Assembly (NCBI RefSeq): GCF_036248255.1
Contig: NZ_CP109178.1
Coordinates: 2,170,001-2,234,000, forward strand
From: Streptomyces sp. NBC_01717
GTDB taxonomy: Bacteria; Actinomycetota; Actinomycetes; Streptomycetales; Streptomycetaceae
DNA: 64,000 bases
Direction of reading: 5' to 3'
Positions 25,970-34,352 of this stretch are shown in pieces. The position numbers and the translations under genes are program-made. Position 1 is the first letter of the stretch. The number at the start of each line of letters is the position of its first letter. A model generated the notes under the pieces. That model made no database searches, was not told where the DNA came from, and saw only the letters and a list, made by a program, of their open reading frames with translations.

Positions 25970-27514
25970 ATGCGTATCAGGATCGTCGGCGCCGGAGCCA
26001 TGGGCCGTGGCATCGCCCAGTGGGCCGCGACCGCCGGACACACCGTCGAGCTGTGCGACGTACGCACCGAGGCGGTGACCGCGGCCCTCGACTTCGTACG
26101 GTCCATGCTCGACCGCGCCGTACAGAAGGGCCGGCTGTCCGCCGAGGACTGCGCCGCCACCCTGGAACGGCTGGTTCCGCTCAATGATCCGTGGGCGGAC
26201 GGGCCGGAGGTCGAGCTGGTCATCGAGGCGGTGCGGGAGGACCTCGGCACCAAGGCGGAGGTCTTCGGCCGGCTGGAGCAGGCACTGCCCGCCTCGGCCG
26301 TGTTCGCGACCAACACCTCCTCCCTGTCGGTCACCCGGATCGCCGCGGCGCTGAAGGACCCGACTCGCCTGGCTGGGCTGCACTTCTTCAACCCGGTGCC
26401 GCTGATGAAGATCGTCGAGATCGTGCCGGGCGCGGCCACCCGGCCGGAGATCCCGCCGGCCCTCACCGCGCTCGTCGAGGGCTGCGGGCACCGGGCGGTG
26501 ACGGTCGCCGACACCCCCGGCTTCCTCGTCAACCACGCCGGTCGTGGTCTGGTGACCGAGGCGCTCGCGCTGCTGGAGGAGTCGGTCGCCGACCCGGCAG
26601 GCATCGACCGGATCGCGCGTGACGTGCTCGGCCTGCGGATGGGCCCGTTCGAGCTGATGGACCTCACCGGTCTGGATGTGACGGCCGCAGTCATCGACTC
26701 GATCTGGGAGGGCTTCCGGTACGCGGACCGGCTCCGCCCCTCGTACCTCACCCCGAACCGGGTGGCCGCGGGGCTGCACGGCCGCAAGACCGGGCACGGC
26801 TGGTTCGCGTACGGCTCCGACGCACCCGCCGCCGCTCCGGAGCCGCCGGTCACCGGCGATGCGGACCGGCCGGTGTACGTCGTCGGGGACGCGGCGGATT
26901 CCGGCGCGGCCGCGCTGCGAGAGGCGCTGGCCGCGGCGGGCGCCACCGTCGAGACCGGCACCGAACCGTCCGCCGACGCCCTGGTGCTGGTCCCGGTCTG
27001 GGGCACGACCGTGGCCGCCGCGGTCGCCGCGTACCGACTGCCCGCCCGGCGCACCTTCGGAGTGGACCCGCTGCCTCCGGCCGGCCGCCGCCGGGTACTC
27101 GCCGTGACGGCGGCGGCGGACCCGGCCGCCGCACGGGACGCCCGGGCGGTGCTGGCCCGGGCGGCCGAGGACGACGACGAGCCGTACACGGTGTCGGTGG
27201 TACGGGACACGGCAGGTTCGGTCGCCCAACGGCTGCTGGCCTCGATCGTGTCCGTCGCCGCGTCGATCGCCGAGCGCTCCCTCGCCACCCCGGCCGATAT
27301 CGATCTGGCCGTCACGACCGGTCTCGGCTATCCGGTGGGGCCGCTGGCCTGGGGCGACCGGATCGGCGCGGACCGGATGCTGGAACTGCACCGGGCGCTG
27401 CACGCGACGACCGGTGACCCGCGCTACCGCCCGGCCCGCTGGATCACCGAGCGCGCCCAGCTGGGCCTGGCGCTGACGGACCCGGGGACTTCCCCGGGCG
27501 ACTGCCTGGGCTGA
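25970..27514 (+). CDS. 3-hydroxyacyl-CoA dehydrogenase (PaaH/PaaC-like)
   Basis: 514 residues. N-terminal Rossmann domain with RIVGAGAMGRGIAQW, NTSSLSVTRIAAAL and GLHFFNPVPLMKIVEIVPG. The C-terminal 3HCDH domain begins PGFLVNHAGRGLVTEALALLEE. A second, more diverged C-terminal domain (about 410-505) makes it longer than the usual 290 residues, as in the phenylacetate-pathway enzymes. It oxidises (S)-3-hydroxyacyl-CoA to 3-oxoacyl-CoA with NAD, feeding the thiolase. It starts 45 bases after subunit B, same operon. Confidence 0.9.
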   Translation: MRIRIVGAGAMGRGIAQWAATAGHTVELCDVRTEAVTAALDFVRSMLDRAVQKGRLSAEDCAATLERLVPLNDPWADGPEVELVIEAVREDLGTKAEVFGRLEQALPASAVFATNTSSLSVTRIAAALKDPTRLAGLHFFNPVPLMKIVEIVPGAATRPEIPPALTALVEGCGHRAVTVADTPGFLVNHAGRGLVTEALALLEESVADPAGIDRIARDVLGLRMGPFELMDLTGLDVTAAVIDSIWEGFRYADRLRPSYLTPNRVAAGLHGRKTGHGWFAYGSDAPAAAPEPPVTGDADRPVYVVGDAADSGAAALREALAAAGATVETGTEPSADALVLVPVWGTTVAAAVAAYRLPARRTFGVDPLPPAGRRRVLAVTAAADPAAARDARAVLARAAEDDDEPYTVSVVRDTAGSVAQRLLASIVSVAASIAERSLATPADIDLAVTTGLGYPVGPLAWGDRIGADRMLELHRALHATTGDPRYRPARWITERAQLGLALTDPGTSPGDCLG

Positions 27515-27527
27515 GGGCCGACCCGTT

Positions 27528-27555
27528 CGGATCGGGCCCGATCGGGCCCGATCCG
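27528..27555 (+). terminator. Terminator of the CoA-transferase/dehydrogenase operon
   Basis: A perfect 12-base stem (27528-27539 with 27544-27555) and a GATC loop, 13 bases after the dehydrogenase stop. Confidence 0.85.
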
Positions 27556-27710
27556 GTCTCCCGGTCGTGGATGACGCCGAAGCCTGCCCCCTATCCCAGC
27601 GCAGCGGTCACGGCCGGTTCAACCGCTTTTTTCACGGCCCCACCATGCCGGGGCAGCGCATGACCGATTCGTACAAGACGCACCGCGCGGCCGCGTTCTA
27701 CGTTCGGACC

Positions 27711-28106
27711 ATGACTCCACGACTCGACGCGATCGGCATCACCACCGCGGATCTGGCCGCATCGCTCGCCTTCTACCGCCGGCTCGGGCTCGACATCCCC
27801 GCCGGAGCGGACTCCGCACCCCATGTCGAAGTGACCCTGCCGAACGGACAGCGCATCCTGTGGGACACCGAGGACGTCATCCGCTCCTTCGACCCCGGGT
27901 GGGCCGGTTCGCAAGGAGGTGACCGGGTCGGGCTCGCGTTCGTCTGCGACAGCCCCGCGGAGGTGGACGCGGTGTACGACGACCTGACCGGCGCCGGGTA
28001 CCAGGGCCATCTGAAGCCGTGGGACGCCGTGTGGGGGCAGCGTTACGCGGTTGTCCTCGACCCGGACGGCTGCGCGGTGTCGCTCTTCGCCAGCGCCTCG
28101 CAGTAG
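27711..28106 (+). CDS. VOC-family (glyoxalase/bleomycin resistance fold) protein
   Basis: 131 residues from ATG 27711. Paired beta-alpha-beta-beta-beta modules with [23 protein letters not shown] and [13 protein letters not shown], the usual VOC pattern. VOC proteins bind a metal and act as dioxygenases, glyoxalases or drug-binding proteins; nothing here identifies the substrate. It converges with the AraC gene and the two reading frames overlap by 64 bases at their ends. Confidence 0.82.
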   Translation: MTPRLDAIGITTADLAASLAFYRRLGLDIPAGADSAPHVEVTLPNGQRILWDTEDVIRSFDPGWAGSQGGDRVGLAFVCDSPAEVDAVYDDLTGAGYQGHLKPWDAVWGQRYAVVLDPDGCAVSLFASASQ

Positions 28107-28786
28107 GCGGTCAGGGTCGTACCGGCCAGTTCGCGCATCTCCCGCGCGAGGTGCGCCTGGTCGGTGCACCCCGCTGCGAGCGCCGCGTCGGCGTACGGCA
28201 TGCCGGTCCCTACGAGTGCCAGTGCACGCTGCAGTCGCAGGACCCGGGCCAGGGTCTTGGGCCCGTAGCCGAAGGCCGCCAGCGATCGGCGGTGCAACTG
28301 CCGGGCGCCGAGGCCGGCCGTGTGCGCGGTGGCGGCGACCGACCGCCCCTGCGCGAGCTGCCCGGCGACGGACCGCATCAGCGGATCCGGCGGCTCGGTG
28401 GCGGCCGCCCGCCGCAGCGCCAGGGACTCGAGTGCGGCAGCGGGGTCGGCGGCGTCGGCGATGCGCTCGGTGAGTATGCGCACCTGGGCGCCCGGCCACA
28501 GATCGGCGAGGTCGACCCGCAGGTCACGCAGTTCGTACGCCGGTACGCCGAGGAGGGCCGGGGCGGTGCCGGGGGCGAACCTGATGCCGGTGAACCGGCC
28601 GCCGGTCCCTTCCGAGGGTTCGTACGCGTGGCTGTCGGGCCCGGCGACGATCAGCCGCCCGTCGATCCAGAGCAGGTCCAAGCAGCCGTCGGGCAGCACG
28701 GGCCGGACGGGCCCCTGCGGCACGTGCCGCGTCCAGACGATCGCCCCGTCGAAGCGGGACTCCCGCTCTGCGTACCATTCGCCCAT
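28043..28786 (-). CDS. AraC-family transcriptional regulator
   Basis: 247 residues. An N-terminal cupin-like sensor domain ([20 protein letters not shown]) and a C-terminal double HTH (about 145-235) with [20 protein letters not shown] and [18 protein letters not shown]. Its 3' end overlaps the convergent VOC gene. Signal and targets unknown; regulation of the VOC gene is a guess from position. Confidence 0.85.
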   Translation of the reverse strand: MGEWYAERESRFDGAIVWTRHVPQGPVRPVLPDGCLDLLWIDGRLIVAGPDSHAYEPSEGTGGRFTGIRFAPGTAPALLGVPAYELRDLRVDLADLWPGAQVRILTERIADAADPAAALESLALRRAAATEPPDPLMRSVAGQLAQGRSVAATAHTAGLGARQLHRRSLAAFGYGPKTLARVLRLQRALALVGTGMPYADAALAAGCTDQAHLAREMRELAGTTLTAYCEALAKSDTAQPSGSRTTA

Positions 28787-28808
28787 ACCTCACACGCTAA
28801 GGGCTGGC

Positions 28809-28841
28809 CCGGGCGACCGGTTCAGCTTGCCGGTCGCCCGG
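28809..28841 (-). terminator. Terminator of the BrkB-like gene
   Basis: A perfect 12-base stem (CCGGGCGACCGG with CCGGTCGCCCGG) and 9-base loop, 16 bases after the stop of the gene at 28858. Confidence 0.85.
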
Positions 28842-28857
28842 TGCGACACCTGCGGCA

Positions 28858-30054
28858 CTACGGCCGCGGCTTCGGGTGCCCCTTCCCCTCCCGCTCCGCG
28901 TCCTTTGACGTGTGCTTCGCCGACTCCTTGTCGCGGCTCGGCTGCCGCAGCCTGGACCTCACGTCGTCCGGCGGCAGGAACCTCGACCACCGCTCCGGGA
29001 ACTCGGACGGCATATAGGGGGTGTCGCCTTCGTCGATGTCGTCCCAGTCCGCCTCGGCGTTCTCCGCCTGCGCCCGCGCCAGGAGCTCCGCTGCCTGGGC
29101 CGCCCGTACCCGGTCGTTGGCCGCACGCGCCGCCGCCGTCGCCAGCGAGGGCCACACCCGGTCGATGGCGGCGTTGACCGCCGCCCCCACCAGCACCGCG
29201 AACGCGGAGATGCCGATCCACAGCAACACGGCGATCGGGGCGGCGAGCGAGCCGTAGATCGTCGGCCCCTCGACCGTGCTGGTCAGATAGATCCGGAGCA
29301 GGAAGCTCCCGACCACCGACATCACGAACGCCACGAGCGCACCCGGCACGTCCTCGATCCACGGCGACCGGACCGGCACGGACACGTGGTAGAGCGTCGT
29401 CAGGAACGCGATCGACAGCAGGATCACCAGGGGCCAGTAGAAGACGCTTATGACCTCCGTGCCCCACGGGATGAACTCCACGACCCGGTCGGGGCCGACC
29501 ACGAGCAGCGGCAGCACGACCGCTCCGAGAAGCAACGCCACGATGTACAGCAGGAAGGAGAGCAGCCGTGTCTTGACGATGCCGCGATGGCCGTCGAGGC
29601 CGTACATCACGGTGATCGTGTCGATGAAGACGTTCACCGCGCGGGACCCCGACCAGAGCGCGATCGCGAAGCCGATGGAGATGACATCGGGGCGGGCGCC
29701 GGTCGTGACGTCCGCCAGGAGCGGCTTGGCGAAGTCGTTGACGCCCCGCTGGGACAGGACCGTCTGCGCCGCGTTGAGGATGTTGCGCTCGATGGACGCG
29801 ACGGTGGTGGTGTTCGTCCACTCGTCGACGTAACCGAGCAGTCCGATCAGTCCGAGGAGCAGCGGCGGAAGCGACAGCAGGGTGAAGAACGCCGCCTCGG
29901 CCGCGAGTCCCAGGATGCGGTACTCCATGCACGAATTGACGGTGTCCTTTAGCAACTGCCAGACCATCTGCCGCTTGGATACGTTGCGGTAGAGGACTCG
30001 GGCCCGGTGGAGCCGCCCCGGTGGCCGCTCGGGTGTTTCATTTGCTGCCTGCAC
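28858..30054 (-). CDS. YihY/BrkB-family inner membrane protein
   Basis: 398 residues. After a basic N-terminus come about six to seven membrane helices, starting in the segment EYRILGLAAEAAFFTLLSLPP typical of the family. A charged cytoplasmic tail follows (about 300-398, rich in Asp, Arg and Lys). Family function is unclear despite old annotation as ribonuclease BN or virulence factor. The GTG at 30054 leaves only 17 bases to the divergent AidB-like gene. An internal ATG at 29967 is possible but would remove a conserved-looking N-terminus. Confidence 0.88.
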   Translation of the reverse strand: MQAANETPERPPGRLHRARVLYRNVSKRQMVWQLLKDTVNSCMEYRILGLAAEAAFFTLLSLPPLLLGLIGLLGYVDEWTNTTTVASIERNILNAAQTVLSQRGVNDFAKPLLADVTTGARPDVISIGFAIALWSGSRAVNVFIDTITVMYGLDGHRGIVKTRLLSFLLYIVALLLGAVVLPLLVVGPDRVVEFIPWGTEVISVFYWPLVILLSIAFLTTLYHVSVPVRSPWIEDVPGALVAFVMSVVGSFLLRIYLTSTVEGPTIYGSLAAPIAVLLWIGISAFAVLVGAAVNAAIDRVWPSLATAAARAANDRVRAAQAAELLARAQAENAEADWDDIDEGDTPYMPSEFPERWSRFLPPDDVRSRLRQPSRDKESAKHTSKDAEREGKGHPKPRP

Positions 30055-30071
30055 GTCCTTACCGTATCGGC

Positions 30072-31709
30072 ATGGCTGCCACCACCCACACAGTGTCCAA
30101 CCAGGTCCCGCCCCTGGTCGACTACGACGTCTTCGCCGCGGACCGTGCGCTCACCGAGGCCGTCGAGCGGCACCTCGCACCGGAGCTGCTCGCCGGTGCA
30201 CGCGACGAGCTCGGCGACCTGGGCCGGTCCGCCGGGTCCGCGCAGGTCCAGCGGTGGGGTGCGCTGGCGAACGAGTACCCGCCGAAACTGCGTGCCCATG
30301 ACCGGTACGGGCATCGCATCGACGAAGTGGAGTTCCATCCGGCCTGGCACCGGCTGCTGGGGCACGCGGTCACCGCTGGGCTGACCGATGCCTGGGGCCG
30401 ACCGGGCGGTCATGTGCGGCGCGCCGCCGGATTCCTGGTGTGGACGCAGCCCGAGGGCGGGCAAGGCTGCCCGCTGTCGATGACGCATGCGGCGGTGCCC
30501 GCGCTGCGGACCGACCCGGTGCTGGCCGCCGAGTGGGAGCCGCGCCTGACGTCGTGGGTGTACGAGGAGGGACTGCGGCCCCCCGCGCAGAAGGCCGGGG
30601 TGCTCTTCGGAATGGGCATGACGGAGAAGCAGGGCGGCTCCGACGTGCGGGCCAACACGACGCGGGCCGAGCCGCTGTCGGCCGACGGCGAGTATCTGCT
30701 GACCGGGCACAAGTGGTTCTGTTCGGCGCCGATGTCCGACGGCTTCCTGGTGCTGGCGCAGGCGCCCGGCGGGCTGACGTGCTTCCTGCTGCCCCGGGTG
30801 CTGCCGGACGGCACCCGCAACGCGTTCGCGATCCAGCGCCTCAAGGACAAACTGGGCAACCGGTCCAACGCGTCGAGCGAGGTCGAGTTCGACGGGACGT
30901 GGGCGCGCCGGGTCGGTGACGAGGGGCGCGGGGTGCGCACCATCATCGAGATGGTCGCCGCGACCCGGCTGGACTGTGTGCTCGGCTCGGCGGCGCTGAT
31001 GCGGCAGGCGGTGGCGCAGGCGATCCACCACTGCACGTACCGCAGCGCGTTCGGCGGGGTGCTGATCGAGAAGCCGCTGATGCGCAATGTGCTGGCCGAT
31101 CTGGCGCTGGAGTCGGAGGCGGCGACGGTGCTGGCGCTGCGGCTGGCCGCCGCGTACGACGCCGATACGGAGACGGAGCGGGCCTTCCTGCGGATCGCGG
31201 TGCCGACGGCGAAGTACTGGGTGACGAAGCGGTGCACACCGTTGGCCGGCGAGGCGCTGGAGTGTCTGGGCGGCAATGGTTACGTCGAGGAGTCCGGGAT
31301 GCCGCGGCTGCTGCGCGAGGCGCCGCTCAACTCGATCTGGGAGGGCTCGGGGAACGTACAGGCGCTGGATGTCCTGCGGGCGCTGCAGCGCGAGCCGCAG
31401 GCGCTGAACGCGTTCCTGCAGGAGGTCGGCAGGGCACGCGGCGCGGATCACCGGCTGGACGGGGCGATCAAGGACATGCTGACCGAGCTGGCCGATCTGA
31501 ACGGGATCGAGGCGCGGGCCCGGCGCCTCGTCGAGCGGATGGCGCTGGTGCTGCAGGGTTCGCTGCTGGTGCGCTGGGCGCCGCCGGAGGTGGCCGACGC
31601 GTTCTGTGCGTCACGGCTGGGCGGGGACTGGGGTTCGGCGTTCGGCACGCTGCCGCACAGCCTGGACCTGGCCTCGATCGTGGAGCGAGCCCGGCCCGTC
31701 GCGCGCTGA
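30072..31709 (+). CDS. AidB-like acyl-CoA dehydrogenase family protein
   Basis: 545 residues from ATG 30072. Features of the AidB branch: an N-terminal tail (VPPLVDYDVFAADRALTEAV), GMGMTEKQGGSDVRANTT, HKWFCSAPMSDGFLVLAQ, CLGGNGYVEESGMPRLLREAP and EGSGNVQALDVLRAL. AidB of E. coli binds FAD and DNA and protects against alkylation; other members may act on acyl-CoA such as isovaleryl-CoA. It is not linked to the Ada-AlkA gene 18 kb away. Divergent from the BrkB-like gene. Confidence 0.88.
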   Translation: MAATTHTVSNQVPPLVDYDVFAADRALTEAVERHLAPELLAGARDELGDLGRSAGSAQVQRWGALANEYPPKLRAHDRYGHRIDEVEFHPAWHRLLGHAVTAGLTDAWGRPGGHVRRAAGFLVWTQPEGGQGCPLSMTHAAVPALRTDPVLAAEWEPRLTSWVYEEGLRPPAQKAGVLFGMGMTEKQGGSDVRANTTRAEPLSADGEYLLTGHKWFCSAPMSDGFLVLAQAPGGLTCFLLPRVLPDGTRNAFAIQRLKDKLGNRSNASSEVEFDGTWARRVGDEGRGVRTIIEMVAATRLDCVLGSAALMRQAVAQAIHHCTYRSAFGGVLIEKPLMRNVLADLALESEAATVLALRLAAAYDADTETERAFLRIAVPTAKYWVTKRCTPLAGEALECLGGNGYVEESGMPRLLREAPLNSIWEGSGNVQALDVLRALQREPQALNAFLQEVGRARGADHRLDGAIKDMLTELADLNGIEARARRLVERMALVLQGSLLVRWAPPEVADAFCASRLGGDWGSAFGTLPHSLDLASIVERARPVAR

Positions 31710-31724
31710 GGAGGAACAGCGACG

Positions 31725-31758
31725 AAGGGTGGTGCTGCGCCGACACGGCACCACCCTT
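31725..31758 (+). terminator. Terminator of the AidB-like gene
   Basis: A perfect 11-base stem (AAGGGTGGTGC with GCACCACCCTT) and 12-base loop, 16 bases after the stop. Confidence 0.85.
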
Positions 31759-31953
31759 CATGCTGTGCACACCGAACAGCGGGGCACAGGCTCCGCTGCG
31801 CGGTATTAGGCCACTCTCGTACGTATCGACACGCGACCGCCAGAGTTGCAAAGGGTTGCAACGAGTGTGTGGAGTGCGCAGTATCGGGAACCCCACAACG
31901 ACAGGATGGAAGCGGCGGGCCGTGGACGGCTCCGGCAGCTGGGGGGATCGACG

Positions 31954-33234
31954 GTGGAGACAAGTCCGGTCGAGGTGACACGGCTGGCCGCCCTGGGTTC
32001 GGACCGGGCCACCCACTTACTCCACAAGGCCCGGGAGGCGAAGCTCGCCGGCGACCGTCCGCCCGTCGCACCACGGGCCGAGATCGGTGCCTCCTGGGAT
32101 CGGGTGCTGCGCAGCGGCATCGACCCCGAGCAGTCCACCCAGAGTGTGCTGCTGGAGACGGACGAGATCGAGCACCGGCGCCGCAGTTCCGCGCTGGGTG
32201 AGGTGATGCCGCTGCTCAGCGACGGTCTGGTCTCCATCGCCGACACCGCGCAGCAGATCATGGTCGTCACCGATACCGAGGGCCGGGTGCTGTGGCGGCA
32301 GGGCAATCCGGGGGTGCTGCGCCGGGCCGACAGTATCTGTCTGGAGGAGGGCGCGTCCTGGGCCGAGACGATCACGGGCACGAACGCCATCGGTACGGCG
32401 CTCGCCTCGCGCGCCCCGGTCCAGGTCCACTCGTCGGAGCACTTCGTCCGCAGTCTGCACTCCTGGACGTGTGCGGCGACCCCGGTCCGTGACCCGCGCG
32501 ACGGCCGGCTGATCGGCATCGTCGACATCAGCGGCCCCGCGACCACGTTCCATCCGATGACGCTGGCACTGGTCGGTTCGGTGGCCCGGCTCGCCGAGAA
32601 CGAGATCCGGACCCGGCATCTGGTCGCGGTCGACCGGCTGCGTTCGGTTGCGGCGCCGCTCCTCGCCCGGCTGGGCGGCCGGGCGCTGGCGGTGGACCCG
32701 CACGGCTGGCTGGCCGCCGTCACCGGAATGCCGCCGGTCGACCGGCTGCCGCTGCCGAAGTCGCTGCAGGCCGGCCGGGTGTGGCTGCCGTCGCTCGGTA
32801 TGTGCCGGGTGGAGCCGCTGCCCGGCGGCTGGCTGGTGCAGGTGACGGACGAGCCGTCGGATGCGCCGCCGCGCCGGGTGGTCCTCGATCTGGGCCGGCC
32901 GCCCGGCCTCACGGTCACGGTGACGGGCCCGGTCGGCTCGTCGACCCAGCGGCTCTCGCCGCGCCATGCCGAGCTGCTGTACGCGCTGGCGCTGCACCCC
33001 GAGGGACGTACGGCATCGGAGCTGGCGGAGGACATCTTCGGCGATGCGACCCGGACGGTGACGGTGCGGGCGGAGATCTCACGGCTGCGACGCCATCTGG
33101 CCGAGGTGCTGGCGAACCGGCCGTACCGCTTCGGTGAGGGCGTCGCTGTGGAGGTGATCCATCCGGAACACCCGGGCGATCTGCTGCCGCGCTCGACGGC
33201 GCCGGTGGTGGTCAGGGCCCGTACGACGGCGTGA
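31954..33234 (+). CDS. GAF-domain helix-turn-helix regulator
   Basis: 426 residues. GTG 31954 has GGGGGGA six bases before it; ATG 31906 is an alternative. Layout: an N-terminal segment ending ASWDRVLRSGIDP, a GAF domain (about 95-205, with WAETITGTNAIGTALASRAP and SSEHFVRSLHSWTCAATPV), and a C-terminal HTH-like end (RTASELAEDIFGDATRTVTV, RAEISRLRRHL). The first two parts resemble the sensor half of AcoR-type activators, but there is no AAA+ sigma-54 domain. Signal unknown. It faces no obvious target; the AidB-like gene is upstream on the same strand. Confidence 0.85.
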   Translation: METSPVEVTRLAALGSDRATHLLHKAREAKLAGDRPPVAPRAEIGASWDRVLRSGIDPEQSTQSVLLETDEIEHRRRSSALGEVMPLLSDGLVSIADTAQQIMVVTDTEGRVLWRQGNPGVLRRADSICLEEGASWAETITGTNAIGTALASRAPVQVHSSEHFVRSLHSWTCAATPVRDPRDGRLIGIVDISGPATTFHPMTLALVGSVARLAENEIRTRHLVAVDRLRSVAAPLLARLGGRALAVDPHGWLAAVTGMPPVDRLPLPKSLQAGRVWLPSLGMCRVEPLPGGWLVQVTDEPSDAPPRRVVLDLGRPPGLTVTVTGPVGSSTQRLSPRHAELLYALALHPEGRTASELAEDIFGDATRTVTVRAEISRLRRHLAEVLANRPYRFGEGVAVEVIHPEHPGDLLPRSTAPVVVRARTTA

Positions 33235-33281
33235 CGGGAGCCGGGTCGGCACCGGAGCCGGGCAGGCGGTGCTCGGCCGGG

Positions 33282-33328
33282 GGCCCGGCCGGCCGGGCGG
33301 TGACCGGAGCCGGGCCGCCGGCCGGGCC
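33282..33328 (+). terminator. Probable terminator after the GAF regulator
   Basis: A perfect 12-base stem (GGCCCGGCCGGC with GCCGGCCGGGCC) and 23-base loop, 47 bases after the regulator stop. Confidence 0.6.
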
Positions 33329-33332
33329 GTGA

Positions 33333-33358
33333 TCGCAGTCGCAGTCGCAGTCGCAGTC
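33333..33358. repeat. Hexanucleotide microsatellite (GCAGTC)n, about 4.3 copies
   Basis: Four perfect GCAGTC units plus a partial one in the untranslated stretch before the GNAT gene. The copy number could vary between strains. No function evident. Confidence 0.8.
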
Positions 33359-33412
33359 CAGGCAGCGGGACAGGCTTTGGCCAGAGCTGTACAGCGTGAT
33401 TCCCTGGCAGGC

Positions 33413-34003
33413 ATGAACAACCCTGAGCCCGCGCCTGCCGCCGCCGAGGTGACCATCTGGTCCCTGGAACAGACCTCCCCCGACGACCTGCGGCCCGCCG
33501 CGGCCCCCGAGGGTGACGTCCGGATCGTCCGGTCGGCGGTGCCGCTGCCGGAGTTCAGCCGCTTCCTGTACACGGCGGTCGGCGGTGACATCCAGTGGAC
33601 CGACCGGCTCTCGATGACGTACGCCGAGTGGCAGGAGGCCCTGGACCGGCCCGGGGCGGAGACCTGGGTGGCGTACGAGAACGGGACCCCGGCCGGTTAC
33701 ATCGAGCTGGACCCGCAGGACGACGGCGTGGTCGAGATCATGTACTTCGGCCTGATCCCGGCTTTCCGGGGGCGCCGGATCGGCGGTCACCTTCTCGCGT
33801 ACGGGGCCGCGCGCGCCTGGGACCTGGCGGAGCGCTGGCCGGAGCGGCCGCCGACGAAGCGGGTGTGGCTGCACACCTGCTCCAAGGACGGCCCGCACGC
33901 CATGGACAACTATCTGCGCCGCGGGTTCAGGCTCTTCGACACCAAGGTCGAGCTGGAGGCGGACGTGGCGACGCCGGGGCCGTGGCCCGGCGCGGCCCGG
34001 TAG
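33413..34003 (+). CDS. GNAT-family N-acetyltransferase
   Basis: 196 residues from ATG 33413. The GNAT core includes WVAYENGTPAGYIEL, VEIMYFGLIPAFRGRRIGGHL (acetyl-CoA pyrophosphate loop with R-x-x-R/G-x-G/A), and CSKDGPHAMDNYLRRGFRLF. It transfers an acetyl group from acetyl-CoA to an unknown amine. Monocistronic; the sulfur operon begins 150 bases later on the same strand. Confidence 0.88.
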   Translation: MNNPEPAPAAAEVTIWSLEQTSPDDLRPAAAPEGDVRIVRSAVPLPEFSRFLYTAVGGDIQWTDRLSMTYAEWQEALDRPGAETWVAYENGTPAGYIELDPQDDGVVEIMYFGLIPAFRGRRIGGHLLAYGAARAWDLAERWPERPPTKRVWLHTCSKDGPHAMDNYLRRGFRLFDTKVELEADVATPGPWPGAAR

Positions 34004-34086
34004 AGCGGTACGTTTCGGCCATTACCTCCATTACGGACGCCGCGACGCAGGCGGGCGAGGTGACGGCCGCCACATCGTCTCACCTT

Positions 34087-34142
34087 TCGGGACAGTCTCG
34101 TCCACATCATGGATAACGGTGGACTGTCCCGAGAGGCGCGTG
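34087..34142 (+). promoter_or_regulatory. Long-spaced inverted repeat in the sulfur operon upstream region
   Basis: TCGGGACAGTC (34087-34097) and GACTGTCCCGA (34132-34142) are perfect 11-base arms 34 bases apart. A nested GTCCAC/GTGGAC pair (34100-34105, 34129-34134) shares three bases with the right arm, so the two structures compete. It may be a paired operator around the promoter or an RNA structure before the leader peptide. Confidence 0.5.
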
Positions 34143-34155
34143 ACACGCTTCCGTC

Positions 34156-34239
34156 ATGTCTGGAACTGGAATTGCCTTGGTGAGTCGACGCCACGTCGAC
34201 TTCGGCCGCATGTCCAGCGCCATCTGTCCGGCGGGCTGA
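34156..34239 (+). CDS. Putative cysteine-operon leader peptide, 27 aa
   Basis: The frame MSGTGIALVSRRHVDFGR continues to SSAICPAG. Very similar short peptides (same MSGTGIALVSRRHVD opening and a late cysteine) are annotated as putative leader peptides ahead of sulfur genes in streptomycetes. Slow translation of the Cys codon when cysteine is scarce could alter RNA structure and expression of sir, 113 bases downstream. Attenuation is inferred, not shown. Confidence 0.8.
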   Translation: MSGTGIALVSRRHVDFGRMSSAICPAG

Positions 34240-34352
34240 GAGTCCCAGCACCGCCGCGATCCCCTTTCTCTGCAACACCTGCGCACCGCCGCGCCTCCGC
34301 GCGAGTGTGCAGTTCAGAGCCGCCCTCCTGCAGTCCCGAAGGACGTACTGTC

